DNA of 64,000 nucleotides. Source: Sabulitectum sp964386635. GTDB lineage: Bacteria; Fermentibacterota; Fermentibacteria; Fermentibacterales; JCC-6. The stretch lies in assembly GCA_964386635.1 (NCBI GenBank), contig CAYLRO010000007.1, forward strand, positions 1 to 64,000. Direction: 5' to 3'. The position numbers and the translations under genes were made by a program. The notes beneath the pieces were generated by a model. That model was given only the letters and a program-made list of their open reading frames with translations, was not told the origin of the DNA and made no database searches. Below, piece by piece: positions 32,567 to 41,843 of the stretch (position 1 is its first letter; the number at the start of each line of letters is the position of its first letter).

Positions 32567-33729
32567 CTGCAGCCGTTGTTCTGTACAACGGAATGAAGCT
32601 CATTCCACAACTTGCCCTGACAGTTAAAAAACTGCCCGGGACAAAGGTTGTTGTCTATGACAGCGGATCAATTGACGGTTCTGCGGAAGCCGCCGCAGGA
32701 GAGATCCCCGGGGCTTCTGTAATTCCCGGAGAGAACAGGGGTTTTGGTTTCGGTAATAACAGATGCCTGGAGCAGGTGGATACAGAGTACACTCTTTTCC
32801 TCAACAGTGATGCTGACATAACTGAAGAGTCTCTTTCAAAGCTTGTAAAGTTCCTTGACGAAAACAGGGAATACGGAGCGGTTCAGCCGGCTGTCCGTCT
32901 CTGGGGCTGGCACCTGGTAACTGCTTCAAGAGGAGTTTATCTCACAGGCTACGGAGAAGCCTGGGATGCAGGTTTCATGCATCTTGAGCCGGCATTCAGT
33001 TCTAAAGTATTCCATGTTCCTGCTGTAACAGCTGCCGTTTCCCTCTGGAGAACAGAATTGCTCAGGGATCTGGGAGGATTTGATGAAGGCTATTTCATGT
33101 ACTTCGAGGATGCAGACCTTTCGCTGAGGGCACAGGCAGCAGGCTGGAAGATGGCTGTATGCACTGATGCAGCAGCCAGGCATATGGTGGGAGCCTCCAG
33201 TTCCAGAAAAAAAGCTGAACAGTGGGAGCTGGCATCATCTGTAAGGCTTTTCAGAAAGTTCCTGGGCAGGGGGCAACTTAACAGAAGCTGGTGGCGTCGT
33301 GAGATAAGAATTCTTGCAGGGCTCATTGCAGGAGGACATGCTCCAATGAAACGGATAAGAATTGTTGCAAAAGGCCTTTCAGGGAAGATAGAACCTGTGC
33401 TTCTCCCAGATGAAACAGAAGCAATGCTTACAGGAGAACCCGGGGACATGCCTGTGCACAGGTGGGAGCCTGGAGCGCCTGGCCCGGGCTGGAAGAACGG
33501 CATGGCAGCCCCATGGGCAGGGCTGACAGCCTCCGGCGGCAGATTAATCATTGATATTACAGGTGTTGATCATGCTGCAACAGGTGCAGTACTCAACAGC
33601 AGCGGAGACCTGCTGACCAGATTCACTGCCATTCCGGGAAAGACCACTGCAGTTGCTCTGGCAGCAGAGCCCGGTGTTGTTTACATTAAATGCGATTCAT
33701 CCAGCAGCATGATTCAGGTGGGGGTGTAA
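32554..33729 (+). CDS. Family 2 glycosyltransferase, rhamnosyltransferase-like, with C-terminal extension
   Basis: 391 residues from TTG 32554 (GGAGAGGA upstream), 13 bases inside the previous gene. GT-A features: VVVYDSGSIDGSAE, ENRGFGFGNN, the FLNSDADI (DxD), and FDEGYFMYFEDADLSLRAQ, the catalytic-base segment of wbbL-type enzymes. The last 120 residues form a separate region rich in Gly and Ala that looks beta-sheet and is not recognised. Inverting transfer of a deoxysugar is suggested by family only. Confidence 0.9.
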   Translation: MQRVTAAVVLYNGMKLIPQLALTVKKLPGTKVVVYDSGSIDGSAEAAAGEIPGASVIPGENRGFGFGNNRCLEQVDTEYTLFLNSDADITEESLSKLVKFLDENREYGAVQPAVRLWGWHLVTASRGVYLTGYGEAWDAGFMHLEPAFSSKVFHVPAVTAAVSLWRTELLRDLGGFDEGYFMYFEDADLSLRAQAAGWKMAVCTDAAARHMVGASSSRKKAEQWELASSVRLFRKFLGRGQLNRSWWRREIRILAGLIAGGHAPMKRIRIVAKGLSGKIEPVLLPDETEAMLTGEPGDMPVHRWEPGAPGPGWKNGMAAPWAGLTASGGRLIIDITGVDHAATGAVLNSSGDLLTRFTAIPGKTTAVALAAEPGVVYIKCDSSSSMIQVGV

Positions 33730-34511
33730 TGAAAAAAGAGATAGAAAACGCCGCATCTGTCATTCTCGCTGCAGCCTGTGCTCTGGCTGCAACAGCTCTT
33801 TTCAGAGGTTTTTCCCCTTCCTGTCTGGCATTTATTCCTCTTGCAGTTGCTGCTGGGTATTCAACAGGTACAGTTCTTTTTCCTCTGCTTGTAATCCTTC
33901 TCTCCGGGGGTTTGCTGGCACCAGACATGATTCCATGGGCAGCACTGGCCGGAGGCATGATCTGTTCAGTTTCCGGAAAGGTTCCAGTGGCACGAGTTTC
34001 AGGATTCCTGGCTGTTGCAGTTTCCATGTGGTTCGTTCCCCTTGAGGCATCCACAATACCTCTGGTTGTCTCAGCATCCGGAGCTTTCTTCTACAGGAAG
34101 AAACATATCGGCTACATCCTGCTGGCAGCGGGAGTTGTGTTTTCGGCTTTCACCACAGGCCTTCCACATAGTCCGGTAAATCCTTCTGCAGTAGCAGAAT
34201 CATACACTGAGAACGGAGAGATCAGATATTCAATTCCTGTTTTAAACGGGGCATTGAGGGAAGTACTGATCCCTGCACCTGTATCAGGTGAATGGGTTAT
34301 GTGGCTGGCTTACGAAGGCGGGGGAGTCAGGGACACAATGCCTCTTGCAGCGATATCGCTTCGTGAAGAGATAGTGATTCTCCCGGCAGACCCTGAATCA
34401 CTGTGTTTTACCGTGTTTCCGGGAGATACTCTCAGGGTCAGCCTTGTGAGAAACTGCCACCCGTTCAACCATCCTGTTATTCATGTGACAGCAGGGGGTG
34501 AACTGCTTTGA
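33729..34511 (+). CDS. Membrane protein with extracytoplasmic beta domain
   Basis: 260 residues from ATG 33729, whose A is the last base of the previous TAA stop; an in-frame earlier ATG lies within the neighbouring gene. About six transmembrane helices occupy residues 8-150; the last 100 residues are polar and beta-rich. No family is recognised. It lies between a glycosyltransferase and a large GT-C-like protein and overlaps the latter, so a role in glycan export or assembly is inferred. Confidence 0.7.
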   Translation: MKKEIENAASVILAAACALAATALFRGFSPSCLAFIPLAVAAGYSTGTVLFPLLVILLSGGLLAPDMIPWAALAGGMICSVSGKVPVARVSGFLAVAVSMWFVPLEASTIPLVVSASGAFFYRKKHIGYILLAAGVVFSAFTTGLPHSPVNPSAVAESYTENGEIRYSIPVLNGALREVLIPAPVSGEWVMWLAYEGGGVRDTMPLAAISLREEIVILPADPESLCFTVFPGDTLRVSLVRNCHPFNHPVIHVTAGGELL

Positions 34512-36481
34512 TTAAGTTTGCAAAATCTCATTCACTGATGGTGCATTCACTGCTGTTCTCAGTGTGGATGTTTGTTCTGTGGAAGGTGTGCGGAATGCCA
34601 TCTCCAGGATTTGCAGGAAGACTTCTTCCAGCTGCGTGGCTGTTTACAGCACTTCTTTCAGGAAGAAGCAGCGCCGGAAGATGGTTCATGCCGTTTGCCG
34701 CTCTTTTCACAGTGGCTGCCTGGTTCTGGATGATATGGACACCTGGCTGGTACATGGCTGCTGCAGTTGCCGTTGCAGGAATGATTACAGCAGGAATTAC
34801 AAATTCCAGACAGACCGGAAGCGTGATAAGGGGAATACTTCCCGTTCTTCTTGTTTCAGTATTAATTGCAGATGTAAACAGCGACGAAGTCAGATTCGCC
34901 GAGATTGCATGTGAAACAACGGGAATCCAGTCGGATGCCTTTGGCGAGAGCCATCTGCGAGCCGGTGATCTCAGCAGTGAAACCGGGCACCATACACCGG
35001 TGTATCCTGTGCTAATCTCTCCAGGTCTTATGGCGGGAGATCAGGGGCTGAGGATCATTCCCGTGGCCATCACTCTGGGGTCTGCTGTTCTTCTATCCGG
35101 CTTTGCCGGACCTGTGGCCGCTCTGGTGTCAGCGCTTCTCTACCCGGGATTCAGCACGCTGGGACTTGCCTTTACAGGCTGGCTTGCCATGGGGCTTTTC
35201 CTGCTTACAATCAGTGTTAAAAAGAAGAATACAGCTTTGCTCCTCCGATTGGCAGTGGTGATCCTGCTTGTTTCGCTGAAGATGAGATACGCAGGGCTTG
35301 CTTTCGGAATTATTCTGGCTGAGTATGCATCCCTGACGCCCAGGAAGGGTAAATGGCTCTTCCCGGCGATATTTGTTCTTTCTGTTATCTCATTACTTGC
35401 ATTGGACAGATATGTGCTTGGCGGCGGATTGTTCTGGGCAAGATACGGGAATGTGGAAGCTCTCAAACTTATATGGATCAATGTTTTTCACAGACCCATG
35501 GAAACACTGAACAACCTGGGATGGAGCCTTTTTGATCCCGAGGCCGGGTTGTTTTTCAGAGCCCCCTGGACAATTGCAGCTCTTTTCGGTCTCCCTGCTG
35601 TAAGAGAAAAATCACCGGCTCTCTTCAGCAGACTCATTATTCCATCGGTTTTCTACTGGCTCACTCTTGTCGTCTGGCTTGGAAGCGGATGGCATGGTCT
35701 CCCGGCGCCTGCAGGAAGAATGTTCCTTCCGCTGGTTCCCATGTTTGCAGCAGGACTCAGGGAAGTATGGAACAAGAGAGAAACAAGGCTGTTGATTGCA
35801 GTTTCAATTGCCATCTCCGGGATTGCTGCAGTATTTCCACAGGCCAGAGCAAACTTTGCAGACGGCACTGACACAATTCTTTCCCTGCTTGGCTCTCAGA
35901 GCGGATTCTCAATGGTGAGAAGCAATCCTCTGAACCTTTTTCTGCCTGTTTTGGCAGTTATTGCCATGCTTGCTGCAATGAAGCGCAAGGGAAACTCCAC
36001 TGGAATTGCTGCAATGGTAATTTTCACTATTTCATTCCTCACCGGTATTCCAGGAAAGCTGCAGGAGGCTGAGGACCTGGGCGGTGACACAATTCAGTGT
36101 GCGCTTCTGTATCCACGTGACCCGGATCCTGTAATCAGGTATTTCTGGTTCACAGGAAAGGAAATACTGGTTGAGTTTTCCAGACCTGAACATTCCATAC
36201 TGCTGAGAGGTGCTGCAGAAGCTGATACACTTTTCATTGAAGCATCTTCTTCAGGTGGAACGCTTATGGCAGGAGAGACCTGTATTCATGTATCAACCCC
36301 GCTGATAGAGCTTCCAGAGGAGTATCAGTTCATGGGAAGAAGAGAAGAAGAACTGCCTGACCTTCCCCAGAACAGGGAACACCTGATGTACAGAATACCT
36401 GTTTCCACTTCAGAGGATACACTGAGAATTACATTCGGTGGCGGAGAACCTGTTTACATTGACAGAGCAGGCCTCTTATGA
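34508..36481 (+). CDS. Large multi-pass membrane protein, GT-C-like
   Basis: 657 residues from TTG 34508 overlapping the previous stop. About twelve transmembrane helices are spread over residues 10-500, with an extracytoplasmic segment after helix 5 or so that contains VRFAEIACETTGIQSDAFGESH and HHTPVYP, like the loops of Pmt/ArnT-type transferases or O-antigen polymerases. A soluble C-terminal domain of about 140 residues looks beta-rich. Could be a polymerase or a lipid-linked sugar transferase; sequence reading alone does not separate these. Confidence 0.72.
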   Translation: MIKFAKSHSLMVHSLLFSVWMFVLWKVCGMPSPGFAGRLLPAAWLFTALLSGRSSAGRWFMPFAALFTVAAWFWMIWTPGWYMAAAVAVAGMITAGITNSRQTGSVIRGILPVLLVSVLIADVNSDEVRFAEIACETTGIQSDAFGESHLRAGDLSSETGHHTPVYPVLISPGLMAGDQGLRIIPVAITLGSAVLLSGFAGPVAALVSALLYPGFSTLGLAFTGWLAMGLFLLTISVKKKNTALLLRLAVVILLVSLKMRYAGLAFGIILAEYASLTPRKGKWLFPAIFVLSVISLLALDRYVLGGGLFWARYGNVEALKLIWINVFHRPMETLNNLGWSLFDPEAGLFFRAPWTIAALFGLPAVREKSPALFSRLIIPSVFYWLTLVVWLGSGWHGLPAPAGRMFLPLVPMFAAGLREVWNKRETRLLIAVSIAISGIAAVFPQARANFADGTDTILSLLGSQSGFSMVRSNPLNLFLPVLAVIAMLAAMKRKGNSTGIAAMVIFTISFLTGIPGKLQEAEDLGGDTIQCALLYPRDPDPVIRYFWFTGKEILVEFSRPEHSILLRGAAEADTLFIEASSSGGTLMAGETCIHVSTPLIELPEEYQFMGRREEELPDLPQNREHLMYRIPVSTSEDTLRITFGGGEPVYIDRAGLL

Positions 36482-37302
36482 GTTTTCTGTCAGTGGTGAT
36501 TCCATCAAAGAACGGGATGGAGCTTCTCAGGCAGTACCTTCCTGACATCATCAGGGAAACCGCTGGAGCCAGGGGAGAACTGATAGTGGTTGATGACTGT
36601 TCCACAGACTCAACAGTTGAGATGATGAAGGAGGAATTTCCAGAGGTAAAGCTTCTTAAGCTAAGTGGACAATCCGCCTTCTGCAGAGCAGTTAACTATG
36701 GAATGAGAGAAGCTTCAGGAGACTGTCTGATGTTGCTTAACAATGACACAATACCTGAAAAGGGTAGCTTCATCCGTCTGCTGAATGCTCTTGAAGAAAG
36801 CAGTGACATGGTGGCTGTTGTGGTACCATCCATACCCAGACCTGATGGAACCGATGACAGTCTTTATCGCTGGAGATTCAGGAGGGGTCTTGCTGCAACC
36901 TCCCAGAGCAGCAGAGGACATCCGTATCCTTCCGGAGCATGTGCCTTATGGAAGAAAAAGGCCTGGGAAGCCCTTGGAGGTCTCGACTGCAGATATGCTC
37001 CTATCTACTGGGAGGACACGGACCTGGGCGCCAGGATGGAAGAAGCCGGTTACACCATGCAGAGGCTTCCTGAGGCAGTGGTGAATCATGTTCACGGTGC
37101 AACAATGGGACATTCTTCAGAAACTCTTGTTTTAAGAGAGAGAAACAGATTCATATTCATGGACACTAATTGCAGTTCTTTCTTTGAAAAACTGCAGACG
37201 GTGTTCTGGTTGCCTCTGCATATTGTCGTTGCCCTTCTCAGAAGCAACAGTTCATTCATTTCCGGATACAGAGCATGGAAAGAGTGGAGGAAAAACCGTT
37301 GA
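36478..37302 (+). CDS. Family 2 glycosyltransferase, rhamnosyltransferase-like
   Basis: 274 residues. SVVIPSKNGMELL, LIVVDDCSTDSTVEMM, the DxD region MLLNNDTIPE and YAPIYWEDTDLGARMEEAG give a full GT-A domain of the wbbL group. Overlaps the preceding gene by four bases. Its end overlaps the downstream sensor kinase TTG as TTGA, with the kinase's ribosome-binding site GGAGG inside this coding sequence. Last glycosyltransferase of the cluster. Confidence 0.93.
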   Translation: MSFLSVVIPSKNGMELLRQYLPDIIRETAGARGELIVVDDCSTDSTVEMMKEEFPEVKLLKLSGQSAFCRAVNYGMREASGDCLMLLNNDTIPEKGSFIRLLNALEESSDMVAVVVPSIPRPDGTDDSLYRWRFRRGLAATSQSSRGHPYPSGACALWKKKAWEALGGLDCRYAPIYWEDTDLGARMEEAGYTMQRLPEAVVNHVHGATMGHSSETLVLRERNRFIFMDTNCSSFFEKLQTVFWLPLHIVVALLRSNSSFISGYRAWKEWRKNR

Positions 37303-38918
37303 AACAGGGCTCAGGGAGATTCATTCTGGGTATAGAGAGCCTTACAGGGCTTGTGGCAGGAGCTTCTGCACTTGTAGCACTTGTTGCAGCTCTTGTTCTC
37401 TGGCTGATGATCTCAGATGCCCGGTCAGCAATGGAAGCGTCTGCGTATTCCAGAGCAGAACTCATTGCTTCCTCACTTGGTTCCAGACCATCCCAGATCA
37501 ACCTTGAGAATATTGCCAGGCCATCCATACCCGGAGGAGGTGTGCGGGCTGTGGCGGTTGTTTCAGGAGACAGCCTCACAATCGCCTATCCGCCGGTCTC
37601 TTCCAATGAGATCCACAGCGGTAACCATGTTACATACAGCTCTCAGGCAGGTTATACGGTTTATCTTCTCATGGAATTGCCGGCTGTTCTCGCAGGTGGA
37701 CCTGTGGCAGTGGTTATTCTTTCTCTGTTTGCCGTTTTCCTTACTTTAGTGGCTGTACTGATGCCCAGATATCTCAGGAGAAGTGTTCTTGAGCCGCTGA
37801 GAAACATTCTCGGCCAGGCAGACAGACTCAGCAAAGGCAGCGGAAGCTCAGCTCTTGCTGCTGATGATTCTTTCATGAGGCTGGTGGATCTTATAGCCCG
37901 ACAGGATGAACAGCTGAATGATATGCGTGAAAAGGCCATAAGAAGAGCTGAAACAGCTGAATCCAGATCAGGAGAAGTTCTTGAGGCAATGGGTTCTTCT
38001 GTTGTTGTGCTTGACAGTGAGAATTGCCCCACTTTGTGGAACATGCAGGCTGAATCCCTTATGAATCTTTCAGGAGAAGAGAGCGGTGCCCCTGAACTGC
38101 TGGCACCATTCATCAGAAGAGGTGTAACGGAATGGGACAGTGAGGAAGCAGGAAGGAATTACAGATTCAAGGTTACACAGGGTAAAACTGACGAGCGTGT
38201 GGTTCTCATAACAGATGTTACTGCTTCTCTGCAGCTTGAAAGAAGGCTTTCTGAAGAGAGTGCCCTGGCTGACCTTGGAGCGTTCTCCGGGGGAGTTGCA
38301 CACGAGATAGGAAATGCACTCTGTGCCCTTGAGGGCTTTATACAGCTTCTTGCCAGGGGAAGTGAGTCCCTGAGGACAAGGGAAATACTGGAGGAGGCAT
38401 CCATGGAAGTTGATTCTGCCAGAAAGATAGTTAACTCTTTCAGGCAGATATCTACAGAAAGCAGTATAGAGAGTTCATTCCAGGTTGAAGAGGCATTTCA
38501 GACAATTGAAAATGCCTGTGAATCAAGAGCTGTAAGGTGCATTTCAGAGTCGGTAAAAAACCTTTACGGAATGCTTCCCGGTAATCCTGTTCTCTTGGGC
38601 AGGATACTTGACAATTTATTGTCAAATGCACTTCGTTACTCACCCCCTGAAGAGGTTAGAGTCACTGCTGTTTTCAACAGGGAGGGATGCGGATTTATAT
38701 TCACAGTGGAAGACAATGGTCCCGGCCTGCCGGAGAAAACGGAAATTGTTTTCAGACCGATGTATACAACAGAAGAGAAAACAGGTGGTATGGGACTGGG
38801 TCTGACAATAGTAAGAAGGCTTGCAGGGGCTATGGGAGGATCTGTAACTGCCGGAAACAGGGCTGAAGGCGGAGCAGTGTTTACTGTTACCATTCCATGT
38901 ATCGGAGAGGAACAATGA
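37299..38918 (+). CDS. Sensor histidine kinase, NtrB-like
   Basis: 539 residues from TTG 37299, selected because GGAGG lies nine bases upstream and it overlaps the previous stop; an ATG at 37275 lacks a site. Two transmembrane helices (about 20-45 and 130-155) bracket a periplasmic sensor of about 85 residues; then a HAMP-like linker, a PAS domain (near 220-320), HisKA with His335 in GGVAHEIGNAL, and a HATPase with DNLLSNALRYS, DNGPGLP and GMGLGL. The ATGA overlap with the next gene identifies the NtrC-type regulator as its partner. Stimulus unknown. Confidence 0.93.
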   Translation: MKQGSGRFILGIESLTGLVAGASALVALVAALVLWLMISDARSAMEASAYSRAELIASSLGSRPSQINLENIARPSIPGGGVRAVAVVSGDSLTIAYPPVSSNEIHSGNHVTYSSQAGYTVYLLMELPAVLAGGPVAVVILSLFAVFLTLVAVLMPRYLRRSVLEPLRNILGQADRLSKGSGSSALAADDSFMRLVDLIARQDEQLNDMREKAIRRAETAESRSGEVLEAMGSSVVVLDSENCPTLWNMQAESLMNLSGEESGAPELLAPFIRRGVTEWDSEEAGRNYRFKVTQGKTDERVVLITDVTASLQLERRLSEESALADLGAFSGGVAHEIGNALCALEGFIQLLARGSESLRTREILEEASMEVDSARKIVNSFRQISTESSIESSFQVEEAFQTIENACESRAVRCISESVKNLYGMLPGNPVLLGRILDNLLSNALRYSPPEEVRVTAVFNREGCGFIFTVEDNGPGLPEKTEIVFRPMYTTEEKTGGMGLGLTIVRRLAGAMGGSVTAGNRAEGGAVFTVTIPCIGEEQ

Positions 38919-40192
38919 GAAGCATACTCCTTGTTGAAGACAAACGGGGAATGCGGGTAATGTTGAAGACCGCTCTTTCCGAAGAAGGATGGGCTGTTAC
39001 TGCTGTTGCAGACGGAGTATCGGCGCTGAAAGCCTTGAAGGCGGAGACCTTCCATGCAATTCTCACAGATGTCTGCCTGCCGGGGAAGTACAACGGACTG
39101 GATATACTGAAAGAAGCTCCTCCCGGTATTCCTGTTCTGGTAATGACTGCATTCGGTACAATTGACATGGCTGTTGCGGCAATGAAGAACGGTGCACAGG
39201 ATTTCATCAGCAAACCCTTTGAGCTGGATGAACTTCTCGAGAAGCTGGGAGCGCTGTGCAGAGAGAGCGGCGACTGTATGCTGGGCATGTCGGAAACGTT
39301 TACTGATATAGTAGCAAGGGCTGAAAGAGCAGCAGGAAGTGGAATGAATGTTCTTATCCTTGGTGAGAGCGGTACTGGAAAGGAGCTTCTTGCAAGAAGG
39401 ATTCACCGCACAAGCTCGAAAGCTGACGGACCGTTCATCCCGGTGAATTGTGCGGCAATTCCGGAGAATCTTATGGAAAGCGAGCTTTTCGGAGCTGAAA
39501 AGGGAGCTTACACCGGTTCCTCTGAAGCCAGACCGGGCAGATTCACCATGGCCGTGGGTGGTGTGATATTCCTTGATGAGATCGGTGACCTGGATCTGAG
39601 CCTCCAGGGGAAACTGCTCAGAGTGCTTGAATCCGGTACCTACCATTCAGTTGGGGGAAAAGAAGAGATCAGTACTGATGCCCTTGTTCTTTCCGCCAGC
39701 AACAGAGATCTCATGAAATTGACCGACAATGGAAAATTCAGAGAGGATCTCTACTATCGAATTTCTGAATTCCCTGTGAAGCTGCCTCCCCTCAGGGAAA
39801 GAGGCGGTGACATAGATATTCTCGCGGAACATTTCCTGAAGATCTACGGAGGGCAGAGTTTTACCCCGGCTGCGATTTCATTAATCAGAGATTACCGCTG
39901 GCCAGGGAACATAAGAGAGATGAAAAGCGTTATCAGAAGAGCCTGTATCAATTCCGCTGACGGTTCAGTTTCTGCAGAATACCTGGAGATTGGTGATGAT
40001 CGATCAGCTGCCGGAAGTTCTTTTCTGTCTCTGAAGGAGGAATCAGCAGCTGCAGCCAGGGTAAAGGAAAAACAGCTGATAACCGGTGCTCTTGAGAGAA
40101 CCGGCGGAAACCGGACTCGAGCAGCTGAATCTCTGGGAGTTACATACCGAACACTTCTTACAAAAATAAAGGAACTGGGGCTGGCTGAATGA
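38915..40192 (+). CDS. Sigma-54-dependent response regulator, NtrC family
   Basis: 425 residues from ATG 38915 (GGAGAGG upstream). Receiver domain with Glu8-Asp9 and phosphoacceptor Asp52; AAA+ domain with Walker A GESGTGKE (Lys156), the sigma-54 contact loop GAYTGS (197-202, normally GAFTGA), Walker B VIFLDEIGDL; Fis-type helix-turn-helix (about 385-423). Drives sigma-54 promoters when phosphorylated by the upstream kinase. No clear -24/-12 promoter was found in the window, so its targets are probably elsewhere. Confidence 0.95.
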   Translation: MRSILLVEDKRGMRVMLKTALSEEGWAVTAVADGVSALKALKAETFHAILTDVCLPGKYNGLDILKEAPPGIPVLVMTAFGTIDMAVAAMKNGAQDFISKPFELDELLEKLGALCRESGDCMLGMSETFTDIVARAERAAGSGMNVLILGESGTGKELLARRIHRTSSKADGPFIPVNCAAIPENLMESELFGAEKGAYTGSSEARPGRFTMAVGGVIFLDEIGDLDLSLQGKLLRVLESGTYHSVGGKEEISTDALVLSASNRDLMKLTDNGKFREDLYYRISEFPVKLPPLRERGGDIDILAEHFLKIYGGQSFTPAAISLIRDYRWPGNIREMKSVIRRACINSADGSVSAEYLEIGDDRSAAGSSFLSLKEESAAAARVKEKQLITGALERTGGNRTRAAESLGVTYRTLLTKIKELGLAE

Positions 40193-40878
40193 CTGCCGGA
40201 AGAAAGGGAGTGGTGCTACTCAGTGGGGGACTGGACTCTGCTACAGTGCTTGCCATGGCTTCAAAGGAAGGTTTTGAGATAACTGCACTTTCATTCCGCT
40301 ACGGTCAGAAACACAGTATTGAACTGGAAAAAGCCTCAAGAACTGCGGGATTATGGAATACTCATGAACACCTCATAATTGATCTGGACCCTGAACCTTT
40401 CAGAAATTCTTCCCTTACATCAGCAGGAGAGGTTCCTCCAGGGCACAGTGGAAGAAGAGAAGAAAACGATATACCTTCAACATATGTCCCTGCAAGAAAC
40501 ACGGTGTTTCTGTCCTTTGCCCTTGGAATCGCCGAGAGCCGGAAAGCTGACCATATTTTCATAGGTGTCAACTCTCTGGATTACAGCGGTTATCCAGACT
40601 GCAGACCAGAGTATATCCTTGCATTTCAGAACCTGGCTGACCTGGCAACAAAACGATCAGTCCAGGGGAATCCACCTGTTATCCGTGCTCCCCTTCTGGA
40701 GCTGACAAAAGCAGAGATAATCAAACTCGGACTTACCATGGGTGTTGATTACTCACATACCATCAGCTGCTACAATCCTGACAGTTCAGGAAGAAGCTGC
40801 GGGGTTTGTGATTCCTGTCTCATCAGACTTGCAGGTTTCAGAGCGAACTCTGTTACGGACCCGGCTGCCTATGTCTGA
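40189..40878 (+). CDS. queC: 7-cyano-7-deazaguanine synthase QueC
   Basis: 229 residues. N-terminal PP-loop LLSGGLDSATV (11-20) for ATP adenylation, the IPSTYVPARNTVFLS and GVNSLDYSGYPDCRPE segments, and a zinc site CYNPD...CGVCDSC. Converts 7-carboxy-7-deazaguanine to preQ0 with ammonia and ATP. Overlaps the regulator gene by four bases and queE by eight. Confidence 0.97.
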   Translation: MTAGRKGVVLLSGGLDSATVLAMASKEGFEITALSFRYGQKHSIELEKASRTAGLWNTHEHLIIDLDPEPFRNSSLTSAGEVPPGHSGRREENDIPSTYVPARNTVFLSFALGIAESRKADHIFIGVNSLDYSGYPDCRPEYILAFQNLADLATKRSVQGNPPVIRAPLLELTKAEIIKLGLTMGVDYSHTISCYNPDSSGRSCGVCDSCLIRLAGFRANSVTDPAAYV

Positions 40879-41479
40879 GCTTGAACGGTACAGGATAAGG
40901 GAGATGTATTCCACCCTTCAGGGAGAGGGTTGCAATACCGGGGCTGCTGTGGTTCTCGTAAGGTTTGAAGGATGCAACCTTGACTGCAGTTTCTGCGATA
41001 CGGATTTCACAGGTACAGAAGGTCCCGGAGGCGGTATCTGGAGCCAGGCGGAAAAGCTTGCTGATCAGGTTGAAGAACTGTGGCCCGGAGCACCGGAAAA
41101 ACCCTCTGTTCTGTGCACTGGAGGTGAGCCGCTGCTTCAAATTGATACTGCTTTGATCAGGGAGTTCCGAGGGAGAAACTTCAGAATACTTCTGGAAACG
41201 AACGGTACCATTCCGGTGCCGTCAGGAATTGACTGGATATGCGTCAGCCCGAAAACAGACACCGCCGTGGTTAGAAAAGGCAACGAGGTTAAGATTGTCT
41301 GGCCGGTGAAAGAAGTTGATCCCGACCTCTGGGTCAACATGGAATTTGAACATTTCTGGCTTCAACCGCTGTTCAATCACCGGTACAATGAAAACCTTTC
41401 TGTATGTATTGAAAAGTGCATGCAGGATCCCCGGTGGAGACTGAGCCTGCAGACACACAGGTACACCGGAATGCCATAG
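40871..41479 (+). CDS. queE: 7-carboxy-7-deazaguanine synthase QueE (radical SAM)
   Basis: 202 residues from ATG 40871; a longer reading upstream falls inside queC in another frame. Motif CNLDCSFC places the 4Fe-4S ligands at Cys35, Cys39 and Cys42; YSTLQGEG at the N-terminus and LCTGGEPLLQ are family hallmarks. Rearranges CPH4 into 7-carboxy-7-deazaguanine using S-adenosylmethionine. Ten bases separate it from queD. Confidence 0.96.
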   Translation: MSELERYRIREMYSTLQGEGCNTGAAVVLVRFEGCNLDCSFCDTDFTGTEGPGGGIWSQAEKLADQVEELWPGAPEKPSVLCTGGEPLLQIDTALIREFRGRNFRILLETNGTIPVPSGIDWICVSPKTDTAVVRKGNEVKIVWPVKEVDPDLWVNMEFEHFWLQPLFNHRYNENLSVCIEKCMQDPRWRLSLQTHRYTGMP

Positions 41480-41489
41480 GAGAAGGATA

Positions 41490-41843
41490 ATGGAGATATA
41501 CAGGGAGTTTACATTTGATGCGGCTCACAGGCTTGACCAGCTTCCGGAAAGCCACAAATGCAGAGCGCTTCACGGACACACATTCACCGTTCGCGTGTTT
41601 CTGGAAGGTCCGGTGGACACCACCACCGGATGGGTTAAGGATTACGGAGAGATTAAGAGTATTTGTGCCCCTCTTATTCACATCCTGGATCACAGCTGCC
41701 TGAATGACATCAGTGATCTCGGTCATCCCACCAGTGAGAATCTTGCTGTCTGGCTCTGGAACAGGATAAAACCCCTTATTGCAGAGCTCTCAATGATAGA
41801 GGTGAAGGAAACACCTGGAACCGGCTGCAGGTTCACCGGATGA
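41490..41843 (+). CDS. queD: 6-carboxytetrahydropterin synthase QueD
   Basis: 117 residues, typical of QueD. Zinc ligands His13, His28 and His30 and catalytic Cys24 (AAHRL, HKCRALHGHTF), the DYGEIK substrate segment and LDHSCLND are all present. Converts dihydroneopterin triphosphate to 6-carboxytetrahydropterin. AGAAGGA lies upstream. It overlaps folE2, which supplies its substrate, by four bases. Confidence 0.97.
   Translation: MEIYREFTFDAAHRLDQLPESHKCRALHGHTFTVRVFLEGPVDTTTGWVKDYGEIKSICAPLIHILDHSCLNDISDLGHPTSENLAVWLWNRIKPLIAELSMIEVKETPGTGCRFTG

Noticed and set aside
38636..39646. 336-codon minus-strand ORF opposite the NtrB/NtrC genes
   Set aside because: Antisense to conserved kinase and AAA+ motifs; the translation has no domain-like pattern.
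40742..40870. Longer N-terminus for queE
   Set aside because: The extension lies inside queC in another frame and does not fit the family; ATG 40871 gives the conserved start.
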